A stretch of 64,000 nucleotides of DNA from NCBI GenBank assembly GCA_946811695.1, contig OX328124.1, positions 91,691,696-91,755,695 of the forward strand. Direction: 5' to 3'. Positions within the stretch are counted from its first letter, which is position 1. Each line of letters opens with the position of its first letter. Origin of the DNA: Gonocerus acuteangulatus (lineage: Eukaryota > Arthropoda > Insecta > Hemiptera > Coreidae). Positions 33,865-46,110 of the stretch are shown here, piece after piece. Under the pieces are notes generated by a model. It saw only the letters and a list, made by a program, of their open reading frames with translations. It was not told where the DNA came from and searched no databases. The translations under genes were made by a program, and so were the position numbers.

Positions 33865-35501
33865 TTTTATTTTTCACCCCTCGCCCTGATATTAATGATC
33901 CTACCCACTCCCTCCAAGTCTCAGACAAACTAGATGAGCCCCTTCCAATGTCTCCTACTCCAAAGGCCTTCAATCCTAATGAGATAACTTACACAATCCA
34001 ACAATTACCTAACAAAAAAAGCCCAGGATATGATTTAATTACGCCCCAAATACTCAAACACCTCCCAAAAAAAGCAGTCCTATTTTTAACTTATATTTAT
34101 AACGCCGTTCTTCGAACAACTTATTTTCCCATCCTCTGGAAATACTCAATAGTCCGAATGATACACAAACCAAAAAAGCCCGTCCACGACACAACTTCTT
34201 ATCGACCTATTTCCCTCTTACCCATATTAGGAAAAATTCTTGAGAAACTTATACTCAAACGCCTCTATCCGATCCTTGAACCTGTAATTCCCGCATCCCA
34301 ATTTGGTTTTCGTCAATTTCATTCCACTAATCATCAATGTCACAGAATTGTGGACTTAATTTCAACAGCCTTCGAAAATAAACAATACTGATCAGGTGTC
34401 TTCCTCGATGTAGCTCAGGCTTTTGACCGCGTGTGGCACGAGGGATTACTGTTTAAGATAAAAAAAATACTTCCATCCACATACTACCTAATATTAAAAT
34501 CCTACCTTTGTGACAAATTTTTTCAGGTCTCATATGGTACTACATCCTCACCTACTTTCCCCCAACTTGCAGGTGTTCCACAAGGTGGAATTCTTAGTCC
34601 GCTGCTTTTCCTGGTATACACAGCCGATATTCCAACTTATCCTGACACATCTCTCCATATGTTTGCCGATGATACAGCCATATTTGCTTGCAGCCAAGAT
34701 CCGAGCCATGCATCCAGGTCCCTTCAGGCTCATCTTAACACCATCAATCCTTGGCTCATCAAGTGGAGAATTAAAGTAAACCCACAGAAATCCTGCCACC
34801 TAACATTTGCCCTCAGACGATCTATTTGTCCCCCAGTATCCCTTAACGACTCAATTCTTCCTCAAAAATCCCAAATCCGCTACCTTGGACTTATACTTGA
34901 TAAACGACTAACTTGGAAACCACACATTACTCAGAAGAGACAAGAACTCAACCGACGGTACAGACTTTTACTACACTTACTCGACCGACGATCACACCTT
35001 ACACTTAAGAACAAAAGACTCATTTACATGACAATACTCAGACCTATATATACTTATGGCATAGAGCTCTGGGGATCCACAAAGCCCTCAAACTCCTACA
35101 AAATTCAATCATTACAATCTAAAATCCTCCGTAAAATAGCCGACGCTCCATTCTTTGTATCCAATTTGACTCTTCACAACGACCTCCATATTCCATTTAT
35201 CCAACCCTTATCAAAACAAGTATATAAAAAACTTCATTCTAAATTACACGGTCATCCAAATTCTTTAATTAACTCCCTATCATCATATCTAATCCCAAAC
35301 AACCTCATTCGCCGTCTGAAGCGTAACTGGCCTAGAGACCAGCTCCAAGAGTAGTTAGTACAATATTACTCTCTGCCTTGTGGGTACTGCAACTGTGCAG
35401 CTTCCCTCCTCACGAGCTTCAAGACACATTCACATGTATCTTTTTACTGGAAATGTATTTTTACATTGTTGTAAATTCTGAATAAATAAATAATAAATAA
35501 G
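33865..35501 (+). mobile_element. 5'-truncated Jockey-type LINE, reverse transcriptase part
   Basis: The reading frame is open from about 33862 to a TAG at 35352-35354. It is broken only by TGA at 34389-34391, in a context (KQY-stop-SGVFLDV) where family members usually have a sense codon. Reverse transcriptase motifs occur in order: YRPISLLPILGK, FLDVAQAFDRVWHEGL, AGVPQGGILSPLLF, and the catalytic FADD in MFADDTAIF, then IRYLGLILDKRLTW. The endonuclease and ORF1 are absent, as expected for incomplete target-primed reverse transcription. There is no RNase H, as in Jockey. The tail is AATAAATAAATAATAAATAA, and 11-bp duplications flank the element. Only one stop interrupts it, so it is fairly young. 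It is a different family from the element at 53401. Confidence 0.92.
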
Positions 35502-35512
35502 TTTATTAGACA
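35502..35512 (+). repeat. Target-site duplication, 3' copy
   Basis: TTTATTAGACA, exact match to 33854-33864. Confidence 0.85.
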
Positions 35513-35728
35513 AATAATAAAAAATAATTAATTGAACTGCAAATACATTTTTATATACTATAGTAGTTTGTATACAGCATTTAACCAAACCCTAAATAGC
35601 TTTCAGCAAGTTCATTTACCAGAATTAAAAAATAATAATAATACTAATATATGAAACGTAAAGATATCGTCGATACAAATGCAAAGTATCGAATGTGAAA
35701 AAAAGCATTTTTCATTTTCAATCTTTAC

Positions 35729-35831
35729 TGATTGCTCTAGGAGCGATGTACGGCAAACTCTCGGAACTAAGTTCACTCAGTGAAAGGGAAGACCCACCAC
35801 TGTCAAAAGGTCGAATCTGCCGACTATTTGA
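35729..35831 (-). CDS. Candidate exon, 103 bp, gene unknown
   Basis: On the minus strand the segment follows TATTACTTTGCTTTTGGACAG (acceptor). It reads SNSRQIRPFDSGGSSLSLSE then LSSESLPYIAPRAIS, a serine-rich and protein-like sequence. The other two frames have stops. It either splices at a moderate donor (A|GTAAAG) or runs two more codons to a TGA at 35718-35720 as a terminal exon. I do not recognise the protein. The codon use and composition differ from the surrounding AT-rich DNA. Confidence 0.4.
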
Positions 35832-36468
35832 CTGTCCAAAAGCAAAGTAATAAATAAAAGTTTTTTCACTCTGGAAAGTGGTGATTTTCAAATTCGATAA
35901 TTTGCACATACCCAGTTGATTCTATGCAACGTACTGAAAATACCAGAACAATTAAGAGCTGGCAGCATTTGTCTATAGAGAGCTTTGTAGAAGAAATGTG
36001 AAGAGTAATTGTACAACATATTATTACAAGAGAACTTAAGTTATGACTTAAAATTAGAGGCAGATATAAGCGTAAAATACCTAATTGAGCTATTAAGAAC
36101 CCTAATCTCAAGAAAAAATAAATGATAAATTATCTTGACCATAATGTTAAAAGGATGGATTGCAATTCACTCCCGAGAGATTTATAGTGGCAATAAAACT
36201 ATAAAATGGCAAATGAAGTAGAATGCAAGGAGGTAGGAAAGTGGAGGCGTCATAGCTCATTAGTGATCGAGTCCATCATGAATGCAAGCACTGAGGTAAA
36301 ATCTTCATCAGGCAGATACATAGTGGCAACTCTTTCTTCTCTGGGTACCACTTCTCTTTATTAAAGTACTTTTCAGGTTTAATAATACTTTAAAGGTTTA
36401 CTTTTTTTATCAAAAATACTGGAAGCAAAACTACGTAATTTAGTAAGTACACGGCTTTGTAAGTACAT

Positions 36469-36471
<3 letters not shown>
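35832..36471. other. Anonymous AT-rich DNA
   Basis: Nothing recognised. If the 35729-35831 exon is real this would be intron. Confidence 0.4.
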
Positions 36472-36520
<49 letters not shown>

Positions 36521-36704
36521 GGGCTTCTGCATTTAGGCCTTTAGCGCCGGGCTTTCCATAGGTTGTCAACCGCCCGAAACATCCAGGGTAGAGCAGAGAA
36601 TTCCTTCAGCGGGCCCATAGAGCTAGATCTAGTGCAGACTGGGCGGGGCTTGAACCCACGTCTCCTGCATAAGGGGATGTATCCACTTGGACATGGGGAG
36701 ACCC
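36472..36704 (-). mobile_element. tRNA-derived SINE (family A) with poly(A) tail
   Basis: On the minus strand it starts GGGTCTCCCCATGTCCAAGTG and has GACGTGGGTTCAAGCCCCGC as B-box region, GGGCCCGCTGAAGGAA in the body and GGCGCTAAAGGCCTAAATGC near the end. It then has a poly(A) tail of more than 40 bases, seen as T at 36472-36517. The long pure tail suggests a fairly recent insertion. Confidence 0.85.
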
Positions 36705-37078
36705 AGTATGTCTTATAATCTGTGAAATAGGAAAAGCATTACCGTAAGCAGAATCATTCTACATAGATCATCCCCTTGCGAATGACAAAATAAATACACA
36801 CATCTATTTATATAATGAGCAAACGAACAGGAATCGGGAAATAAACTGGACAAATATCTCCAGAAGCAGAAGAAATATAACAATTAGCCAATATAAATTA
36901 CGATCAAAGGTACTCATTTTAATTTTAATCTCGCTATTCATTTTCATTCACATCTTAGTATTTAATTTCAGAGTGAAATTTAAAATGAAAGTCCTATCTT
37001 TGATAGGAACGCTAAAGACATTAAGTAATAATTAAACACTCAACGCTTTCTGAACATAACTTTTGAATCCAAACTTAC
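36705..37078. other. Anonymous AT-rich DNA
   Basis: Nothing recognised. Confidence 0.4.
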
Positions 37079-37231
37079 AACGTAGCGGATGAAAGTCAGT
37101 AATTATTAAACGAATGAGATAATAGCCCCACCGTATCAGATTTAATACTGCTTGTCTATTAACAACGCCATCAGCTAGATAACAATAAGAGAAATCCAAG
37201 ATTAAAATAACGAGTTGCAACAACATTCCAT
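37079..37231 (-). CDS. Weak candidate exon, 153 bp, gene unknown
   Basis: The minus strand follows a good pyrimidine tract and acceptor (TCTTCTTCGCCCTCCAG) and ends at GTT|GTAAGTTT. The open frame reads GMLLQLVILILDFSYCYLAD then GVVNRQAVLNLIRWGYYLIR, with a hydrophobic first part. No family is recognised. The frame stays open upstream of the acceptor too, so this may be chance or an old transposon. Confidence 0.22.
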
Positions 37232-39051
37232 CTGGAGGGCGAAGAAGATATTTCCAAAGAAGTGATCCCAAAGTAATATGAGTTTAACAGGCTGACTCTG
37301 GTAAACAATAGGCTACGAATCGTCAAACGATAAAATATAATGAAAATATATGAAAGCGTAATTACGTAATTACTGTAAATAGTCTAAATATTTTTGGCAC
37401 AAATAGGGTTTCCAGAATAATCATAATAAAATTAAAATAAACATTAAACAAATAACAGCAATAAGCAAATAAAAAAAGAAGGGTGACAGAAATCTGGGGT
37501 TCATATAACAAAAGATCAAATACACACTTTTTAAAAAGAGATTATATTATAATATAAGAAACGTAAACAGTTAGTTAGATTGTGGTCGATGATAATTGGC
37601 CCTAATAAAATCAATGATATATACGACCAATGATATATATTTAAAATAAATAAAGGAATGTTCTGAAATACCATGACCAATAATTTACCAGAAAAAAATA
37701 TATTATTTTCCAGGAGGAAAACAAATTAAAACCAAGGAAATGAGTCGCTAGTTTTCCCCAATTAAGAACTGAAAATGAAGAGGAAAACATCTGAAGATTT
37801 GCTGTTTGGAACCCGATGACCTCAATATATTGCCTAGTGCATAAAAATCTATCTTTCAGGAATACTTGCTTTTCATTTATTGACGTCTAAATTCTCAAAC
37901 CCTCGCAGAATAGGAAAAATATTAACAAAACTATTAACACAAGAAGTTTTAAATTTTGATTATTAGAATTTTAACCTCTTGAACCCTAACATTCATCAGG
38001 TGGCTCAAAATAACGAATCAGAAACACACAAAAACAGGTTTTCTTATGTTGCGGTTAAGCCTTTATGGCAAGGTTGTAATTAAGAAGATTCATCTCAAAA
38101 TTACACTCATGTCTACCTTTAGGAGACTGATAAGGATGACCAACAAAATGCCGAGTTTTTAATTTAAAAACTTCATGTTTTGAGATCTAACAGGCCGTCA
38201 ATTTCTGAAATATTACAACTAAAACTGTTCTATTAACTTTGACCTAGATTAAAACTTCAATTTCTAAATTGGTATCCTAGTAGGGCACTGGGAGCTGGAT
38301 GCTAAAAGGGGAGATGGGGATTTCGAAACCTGCTTGTGGCAGGTTGGCTCTTTCAGCGATGGCCTTGTTAAAAAAAATACTTTACTTTACTATGAATGGT
38401 GAAAGAAAGGAAGGACACTTTATTAAAACTTAAAGTCCAATTAATAGGCTTGCTAAAGCTAAACAATCAATCTATGGATACGTGTCTTGACCAGTTTTCT
38501 GGGGGTGTGGAAATTGTATAGATCCCTCTGTTATTATGCCTGCCCTACAAGGGCATGTTCTGTAAAAATGGTCATTTTAATGTTTTAACCATAAATATGT
38601 TGGCTGATGATCCCTAAGGAGTCTACTTTCTTTCCTAAAGAGTGGCAAAACAATAAACGGCTAAAATAAACCATCATATAATCTCCTGAATTGTAAAATT
38701 CAATCATGTTCTGCTCGTTCGCATAGGTTATGTTCGGTGGTAAACCCATAGATAAAAGTCCAAGAAATTGTGGAATCATAGCCCTTGGTCTTAATATTAC
38801 GAGTTGGGTATGATCGGACAATCACACTAGATAAATACCCTTCTAAGCTCGGATATTTATGGGAAAAAAGAGATTAGGAGAAGAAAAAAGAAAGCCAGTG
38901 AAGTTTTGAATGGCACCTTTCGCGTATTTCAGTCCTGCATAAGCTTTATTTACGCACAATCAGACTTCTAAGACAACACATTAAATTATGAGGTGCGACG
39001 GTCAAACTGTGTGGATTTGTATAAAGAACAATCATACAGACAGAGAGACAT

Positions 39052-39056
<5 letters not shown>
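37232..39056. other. Anonymous AT-rich DNA
   Basis: A faint tRNA-like segment lies at 38275-38370 (GTAGGGCACTGGG and GGGATTTCGAAACC). A 78-codon minus ORF (38585-38821) reads like protein in part (GLPPNITYANEQNMIEFYN) but has no recognised family. Confidence 0.35.

Positions 39057-39108
<52 letters not shown>
39057..39108. repeat. (AT)n microsatellite
   Basis: About 26 AT dinucleotides. Confidence 0.95.
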
Positions 39109-39111
<3 letters not shown>

Positions 39112-39139
39112 TATTTTATTTTATAGTAAATGCTTTTTA

Positions 39140-39305
39140 TTTCTTTTTTTTATTTTTTTTTTCTTAACGGAGCATTAACTATTTGGCTATTAGCGTTGGG
39201 CTATCTACACGTTACCCCCCTTTTATAATGCCAACAGCACGTGGTCGGTCACCTATTCAGGTACTGGCCTCGCCCGACATTGCTTAAGTTCGGTGATCTA
39301 CAGGG
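39140..39305 (-). mobile_element. 5S-rRNA-derived SINE (SINE3-like), 5'-truncated
   Basis: On the minus strand 39305-39231 reads GATCACCGAACTTAAGCAAT, GTCGGGCGAGGCCAGTACC, TGAATAGGTGACCG and CACGTGCTGTTGGC. This matches the second half of animal 5S rRNA (internal promoter region to the 3' end GTGCTGTTGGC). It is followed not by a T terminator but by a body with TGTAGATAGCCCAACGCTAA and an A-rich tail (39140-39162). The body resembles the end of the tRNA-SINE at 12561 (TGTAGATATCCCAGCGCTAA). The first about 40 bases of 5S are missing, so it is not a working 5S gene. Confidence 0.85.
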
Positions 39306-41761
39306 CCTTGTTTTTATCTAGATACAAAGCACATTTTTGGAAGGAACATTCATTTTGTTGTCATTATTATTTACAAATTATTTGATCCGATTTTCTTTAA
39401 ATTCACGATGATTATGCTATTTCCAAAACATTAACAGTTTTTACATTAAACTTTGTATAAATATTAAATAGAATATTGTGAATAATTAGAGAAAAAACTA
39501 CGCCTGTCATAGTTTGTCCTTTATATGAAATATTTATCTGATGGTATTCCACGAAAGTTATTTAATTTTTCATTTCCCCATTACTTTTCATTTTAGATAT
39601 AACGGCTTATTCAAAACCTATTCATCCCCGGAGACTAATGGACGGTAAACTTTGTTGATACTTTTGAAATAATTTTCATTAAGAATTTCTGAGATAATTT
39701 TTACTTTACTTTATACGTAAAACACAAAATAATATTTTAAGATTTGATTAAAAGTTACTGGATTGAATATTTTTCTATAAGGGTAAGATGTTTCTAATCC
39801 AGCTTTCCCTTAAATTATTCCAGGAAATAGCAACTTATATTTTCTACCCAAGATATATCTTTGGATTTTAATGACATATTTCTCAACTTTGGTCTAATTT
39901 TACGTAATTCATAGAAACTTCGTCTGAACCTCGAACTCTGAATGCAGGACATCAGGCAAGCTCAATTAACATTATTGGAAATTCCCGACATAGTGCTGAT
40001 AAGCCCTCCCTTTACAACCAATGAATCCCTCCACATATGAAAGCATAAATAACTGCACAACATTATAGCAACAATTATGAAATAAATCACTAAATTATAG
40101 TTTAATCAACATTCAATTAAGAGGGTGCGTTAATTATTGAAGAGAATCGCCCACTGAGACAGACAGCCTTGTCAGGGCTGAGTAGGATGGATTTAATACC
40201 AAGGCGGTATTTATAGTTCCGTAGGCGGAGGTCGGTATACTCTGGGGAAGTACTGGGATGGGCAGTCAATTAGCTCCAGACAATCTTAGATAGCAATTCA
40301 AAAAGAAAAGTACAACTTGCCATCAAATTGGGGAGCACAACTTCATCAAGTTGCTGGCAACTGCGCAAGGTCATCTTGACGTTTTGGACTAATACATTTA
40401 AGGTTAGTTATACTGTATTTTGGATGTTATGTTTATCCACTAGTTGATAGTTGGATTATTAGGAAATTGCTTGGAAACTTTTTTATTATTATTTAAATTA
40501 TAACGCCCGTTAATAATTACCTCAGAATTTTATGACAGGTTATCCATAGATTTCCACCCTTTTCTAGCCAGGATAGGGCTGATACCTTTTCGTTTCGAAG
40601 CCACGGCCCTTGACACGGAATGCATACGACTTGTCACTCACAGCCAACCGGCCTTTTTTGGAAGCTTTAAATAATATTAAAAATAAAAAAATCATTGTCT
40701 CATATTAGTTTTTCCCCCTCTGAATACAATAGAATACTCAACGCCCTAATGAATTCTCAAAATCCTTTTTAGCTTAGAACATCCAAGTAGGAAACACTAT
40801 TTTTCCTTTTCCTTTGACAAACTACCCTTTGCTACAAATGGCAATTTGATGGTTCACTAAATAACGTCATTTTGTTGGAAAGAATTTACATAATATAAGT
40901 TCAATTTTAGAAAGATTTCTACCAGAATCGGGAAGGTATTTAAATTGATATTGAGGATGATAAAAATCTAATGTAAGTAAATGGTTATGATATTGAACAG
41001 AACCCCTTTATTACTTCATAAGGTGATAAAAGAGAAACGAGGCCAAGCATGTAAGGTGTCATACTGTAGAAAACCCTGTAATATCCGCTATTATCACACG
41101 GAGGGCAGTTCCTTTTATACATAATCAGCTGGGATGAAGTGCTTTGTTCATCAAGGAGCCTCATGGAAGTATACTATACTATAGACTTCCATGGCTCTTC
41201 AATACAACATGATATAGAATGAAACTTAATAGTTCCAACTAAATGGTGAAGTAACTTTTCATTGACAAACCCCGGTTAAAAGGTTATTAATATTTTATTA
41301 ATTCGGATGGTTTGCATATCAAAAGTTAGTTTCGAGCCTCAGTTAAAGTAATAAACTATAATTAAAAAAAAAAAAAAAAAGTCGTATTTCATTTTTCAAT
41401 ATCTTTTTGACAATAAAATAGTAGAAACATATAATAGTAGTAATAGTTCAATGGTTAATTAAATGTTCATACATAAAAGAAAAAAAAAGAAGAAAAATGT
41501 TAATCACAAGCAAATATCCGAGAAATCATATATCGAAATTTTGTTTTTATGTTTCAGGGCAGGTGAACTAACCCTTGAATCATGAATAAATGAAGACAAT
41601 GTCACAAAATCACAACCAACATTCAATTGTATTCTAAACATCCAAATAAAAACCTAAAACATGTTAGGTATCCCGAATCTTCGTGCCAGTATGCCAGTAT
41701 AGGAAAAACAGTTAGAATTAATATGCAGTGCGGTTGCGCAAATAATGAATTATAATGCTCT
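39306..41761. other. Anonymous AT-rich DNA
   Basis: A small imperfect hairpin (41157-41202, CATGGAAGT with ACTTCCATG) and A tracts near 41366 and 41480 are the only structures seen. Confidence 0.4.
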
Positions 41762-41930
41762 ATATACGGCGCACCGACAGCTAGGCCATTAGCGCCGACA
41801 TCCATGGTGCAGCTCGGGGTTTTCTCAACGGGCCCTGGAATGAGAAAAATCCCTGCTGTAGGGTGGACTCGAACCCACTATCTCCCGCATGAGAATCTAA
41901 GACGTTAACCACTGGACCATGGGGAGACCC
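41762..41930 (-). mobile_element. tRNA-derived SINE (family A)
   Basis: On the minus strand it starts GGGTCTCCCCATGGTCCAGTG, has GTGGGTTCGAGTCCACC as B box, then AGGGATTTTTCTCATTCC and GGGCCCGTTGAGAAAA, and ends GGCGCTAATGGCCTAGCTG. This is the clearest full-length copy of family A and lacks a poly(A) tail. Confidence 0.88.
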
Positions 41931-43902
41931 TTTGTTTATTCTGTTGCAAAATCAAATTGTTTATTTATATATGAAAGAGATAATTATTGGTTGGTGAGAA
42001 ATACATCCGAGGATATCGTTAAGCACAATCTTTGCAAAAAAGCATACTACATAACAAAATGACATCACAAAAACCACAAGAACCAAAATCACGCACCTCA
42101 TCAGGACTTTTACTTTTTTAATTAACAGTTCTTGAATCTTTACCTCGAAATAACTTCATCAAAAATTTGATTATCTCATGAAAAGTGAGGCGTAGATTAA
42201 TCTCCACATTGAATTTAAAATTCAAATCTGAGAAGCTCAGAAGTGAGGCGGGTGTTGTGTCACGCAACGCCCGAGTTTCTCATTAGAATAGAAATGACCG
42301 CAGATTAATCTATCAATTCCCTTCTCAGGCCAAATCCTAGGACCGTTTCCTTTATATTATATACTTAGTAATAATCATCAAAATTCATTTGAATATATGC
42401 TCTTAAGCAATTATGAGGTGAAGAAAAAAAAAAATAATTTGAACAAAGCTTGCTTACTAGCACTTAATATTAATTCGAGCGATTTCCTGAATTACAGTCT
42501 GTGTAGAATAATAAAAACTTTCCATCACATCATGCCAATAACAAGATTGCAAAGGTTCACAGTCTACTTCCGTGACTCATCATACAAAGAGAATTTGTCA
42601 TACGCGCTTACTCACTTCCAGGGGAAACAGGGCAGACCAATATGTATAGTATGTAGCAAAAACCAATGATAACACACTAAAGATGTAACAAATAATACCA
42701 TATTATTTGAATAAAATAATTATTATAATTATTAGTATTATTAATAAAAAGTTTAATTAAGTTAATAATCTACAGCAGTCTACAAATCATGTAAAGAACC
42801 ATAACATTCAAATATTGGAAGTAACAAACATATAATCGAATATTTATCAAATTAACATTGAACGAAGCATATAGCCAAGATGTCAATGCGCCGTAAAAAA
42901 GAATTATATCTGAGCGCAGTATCTCAGTAGCGCCTTCCAAATAATTAAAGAAATTATTCTTTAATTATTTAAATCGCACCCGAGACATCTCCAGTTCGCC
43001 AGTTGATGTTTTTATTTTTATTTTACCGTTCGTCTTGATTATTGATAGCGCACAGTGTCGTAGGAGCAGTTTGTTTTGTTAGTCTTTGTACAAAACGAGA
43101 AATTTACTGGAAAAAAACAGGAGTTCGGTTCGAGGACCAGAAGGGCGAACTCAATTTTCCTGACAATTGAATTTGGCCAGATCACTCTTCTGGTCGGGAA
43201 CGCCTCGCCTCATACGTAAAGCCAAAAAGTTCCAACGATTACAGAGAAAATAACTTGTTTATTAATATTTTCACGTCCTTAAAAAATGCACAACAGTCCT
43301 TTTATCGGTTAGAATAGGAACTATGAAATCTTCAAGTTGACCAGATAGTAATAGTGTATAAGTGATACTTAATTAAGTGTTAATTTGATTCAGGATTAAT
43401 TGTTGTCATTAAATAATGTTAATCTTCGCACGACATGCATAAGCACGAAATTGAAAAGCCCCTATTTAACTAAGGAAGACTCATACCTAGAAATAAACTC
43501 ATTTATTACTAAACTTTCGGAACACCAACGCACAGGAGGCTCCATGGAAAGGACCTTGCTTGACCCGCTATGCAAAGTCATTCAACGACAAGCAAAAGGA
43601 CAAACATTGCGATCACAAGCATCTAGGACAATAAAATGAAATGTTTATAGGTAGGGAATGTATGGGAGGCAGACCTGGACACAGTGAGGGAGTGGCTGAC
43701 TGTTGTTTGGAAGAGTAAACAAGGAGGACAAAGGAGAAGGTGGGCAGTTGTTGACTTGAAGAACATAGCACGTCCTACTTGGAATAGGACAAATTCAGAG
43801 CTTGGTTGTGCAAATCAAAACTTAGGCGCATGGAAGTTAAACTGTCAGTGCTAACTATATCAATGGGTGTAATGGATCAATATTATTTGTTTTATTTGTG
43901 AG
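41931..43902. other. Anonymous AT-rich DNA
   Basis: A palindrome AAATAATTAAAGAA/TTCTTTAATTATTT lies near 42941-42970. Plus ORFs of 90 and 79 codons (42397-42669, 43400-43639) have protein-like C-terminal parts but no recognised family. Confidence 0.35.
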
Positions 43903-44003
43903 GAATTCTTTGACCGTTGAGATTGAGAACATAGATAAAGCATTTTTAAAAGAAAAAAAAAAGCTTTTGCCGAGGTTTGGCTTGAGATTCAAGCCTTCTT
44001 CAG
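43903..44003 (-). repeat. CTGAAGAA-type repeat, family B
   Basis: On the minus strand CTGAAGAA (44003-43996) is followed by a perfect 7-bp stem GGCTTGA-atc-TCAAGCC and then AAACCTC. It ends with CTCAATCTCAACGGTCAAAG, as in the copy at 13181. This is the best-preserved stem of the set. Confidence 0.7.
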
Positions 44004-46009
44004 TACTGTAAATCTAACAGGAAAGAATTATTACTAATTAATATAGGTACACTATTTATTCATTTTTTATCAATAAATTCATTATACATATACCGTAAAG
44101 TAGGGTGACTATGTGCCAAGTTTTTAGGTTTTTAGGTTATTACCAAACTTGAGTATTCAGCTGAAATTGTTTTGCAATATTGCTGCATGTCTCAATTTTC
44201 CTAAAAAGTTTCCTATGGCACATTGTCACCTCACCTGTGGGGTGATTAGAGTATATAGTTAGTTATGAAAATCGCGGTATATATACACCAATATATGTAC
44301 ACATATGCATCAAACAGTTATTGTCTTTTTTGAATATCAGTCTTTTTTTAAAATGATTTTAGTATTTTTTGTGATTTTATATGACTGTAAGGGTACATAT
44401 TCTACTTATTTTTTAAGATTTTGATATAATATTTTTGGGAGTTCAAATGTATTTCATACCGGTAGGACATTAAAATGTAAGTGTTGTGCTGTTTACAAAT
44501 TATTATGGTATATGAATCTGAAAATATCGAGCACTGAATTGTATAGGGTTTAATAATAACACAGGATTTCTAGAACTAACTACAAATTCATTAACTTATT
44601 CATGTTAAATTTCCTAACATACTACATGTTTCGATTTCGTAAGTTCGTCTACAAGTTTTACACAGGTTGCAATATTATTTGTTTGCCACTTATACCGTTC
44701 TTGCTGACTTGTTCGCAAGTTACCTACGCAGGCAATGTTTCGTGTGGATGCTGATACTCGAGGCGGCGCAAGGTCATGAGAGCGTAGAAGGTGTACTGAT
44801 TGAGCAATGAAATAGGAACACGTAAAGCTTAGAAGTTATTGAAATAACAATAAAAAAACATGTCCGACTCACAACCACCAGCCGCCATCTTAGCGTGATT
44901 GGACATCACGCTTATATCTTAGAGTAGACGAAACGTGACCGCGCCGATTCTTTCACTTGAGCCGATTTTATCAAACTTTATGCTTGAATCATTTTTTATT
45001 TTTTAGCAAATTAATTAGACATTGGAACCACTTTCCAGGATTTCATTTTTATTTATTTCCAAATAAAACTCCTCGTACAACTTAATACAATATTTGTTTA
45101 GTATAACTTCCACAAAAAGGCAATAAAAATAAACAAATCTTAGTCCGCATAACTGTGGAACATGTGATAACATTTTGAAGTCAACGTTATGTCTCTAAGA
45201 TTAGAAAACAATGTAACAAGTTTTCCGAATTGTCTCAACAAAAAACAGGCAAAAAATATCGCCTTGAAAGTAATTTGGGTCAGGAGTAACCGTGGACCGA
45301 TTTTGGTGGTTACAAACTCGTTCAATCGTCAGAGAAATACTCTGAAAATAAATACTCTGGTAGATTTCGCAAATATATATATTTGATATATTTGGTATCC
45401 ATCAGAAATGAGGAGCAAGATCGCTGGAGAAAGAAGCCGCATCATAAAAAACTCTTCTAATTCCCAGCGAAGCAGTTTACAACAAAACATTCGGTATCTA
45501 GTAGGTCAGATCGACAAATATTTGAAGAAATATTCTTTCATGAATGCAGCCTCATTTTTATAGCTACATTTCTCTAGAAAGTGCTAAGAGATATTAAAAG
45601 GAGAAGCAAGAAGGCAGAAAACGGAGAGAGTATTTGTAGCTGAAGCAGGAGGAATGAAAGGGTGTTTTGAAATCAGGGCGGACCTTTCTTCGTTAGTAAC
45701 ATCCCTTCAGAAGGCTGTTTTCCATTTTCCACGCTAATAAACCCCTGCCTCTCGAATAATAACACCGTCAGCCATCTTTAGGCTAACTTTCCCTCGACCT
45801 TGTCTTGGCTTTGTTAGCGAAATTCCTTCGGGGCTTGGACTGATTCAAGCAAGAGTCAACATTAAAAGAAAATTGTCTTCTCTCAACTCAGAAGTCAATT
45901 TATTTTCCACCCTAAGTTTTGAACTACATTGGAGGTGGATTGCCCGCCAATGTTGCGTAGTATAGTCAAAATGAAGTGATATTCCTTACGCAACGTGGCC
46001 CACGATAAG
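44004..46009. other. Anonymous AT-rich DNA
   Basis: No gene or repeat end recognised. Confidence 0.4.
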
Positions 46010-46110
46010 GATGGTCGTATGGAGTCTTAACAAAATAATTTTTTTTATAAGAAAACGTTTTTTATTCTTGCAGACGTTTTGGCTTTAAATTCAAGCCTTC
46101 GTCTGGGCGA
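46010..46110 (-). repeat. CTGAAGAA-type repeat, diverged
   Basis: The minus strand reads AGACGAAGGCTTGAATTTAA, AGCCAAAACGTCTGCAAG and a T-rich stretch. The stem GGCTT/AAGCC and the AAAACGTC end are kept, and the leading CTGA is mutated. Confidence 0.5.

Noticed and set aside
34510..34799. ORFs of 83-89 codons overlapping the LINE on both strands
   Set aside because: They are frame shadows of the reverse transcriptase frame.
31120..35831. Direct splice of the 35729-35831 segment to the 31120-31195 segment as one protein
   Set aside because: The phase set by the first donor puts the second segment in a frame that hits TGA just before its donor, so this join is not supported.
39231..39305. Functional 5S rRNA gene
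   Set aside because: The first about 40 bases of 5S are missing, and the 3' end joins a SINE body instead of a T terminator.
41157..41202. Short hairpin as a microRNA precursor
   Set aside because: The stem is only about 14 pairs with a bulge, and there is no evidence of transcription or conservation.
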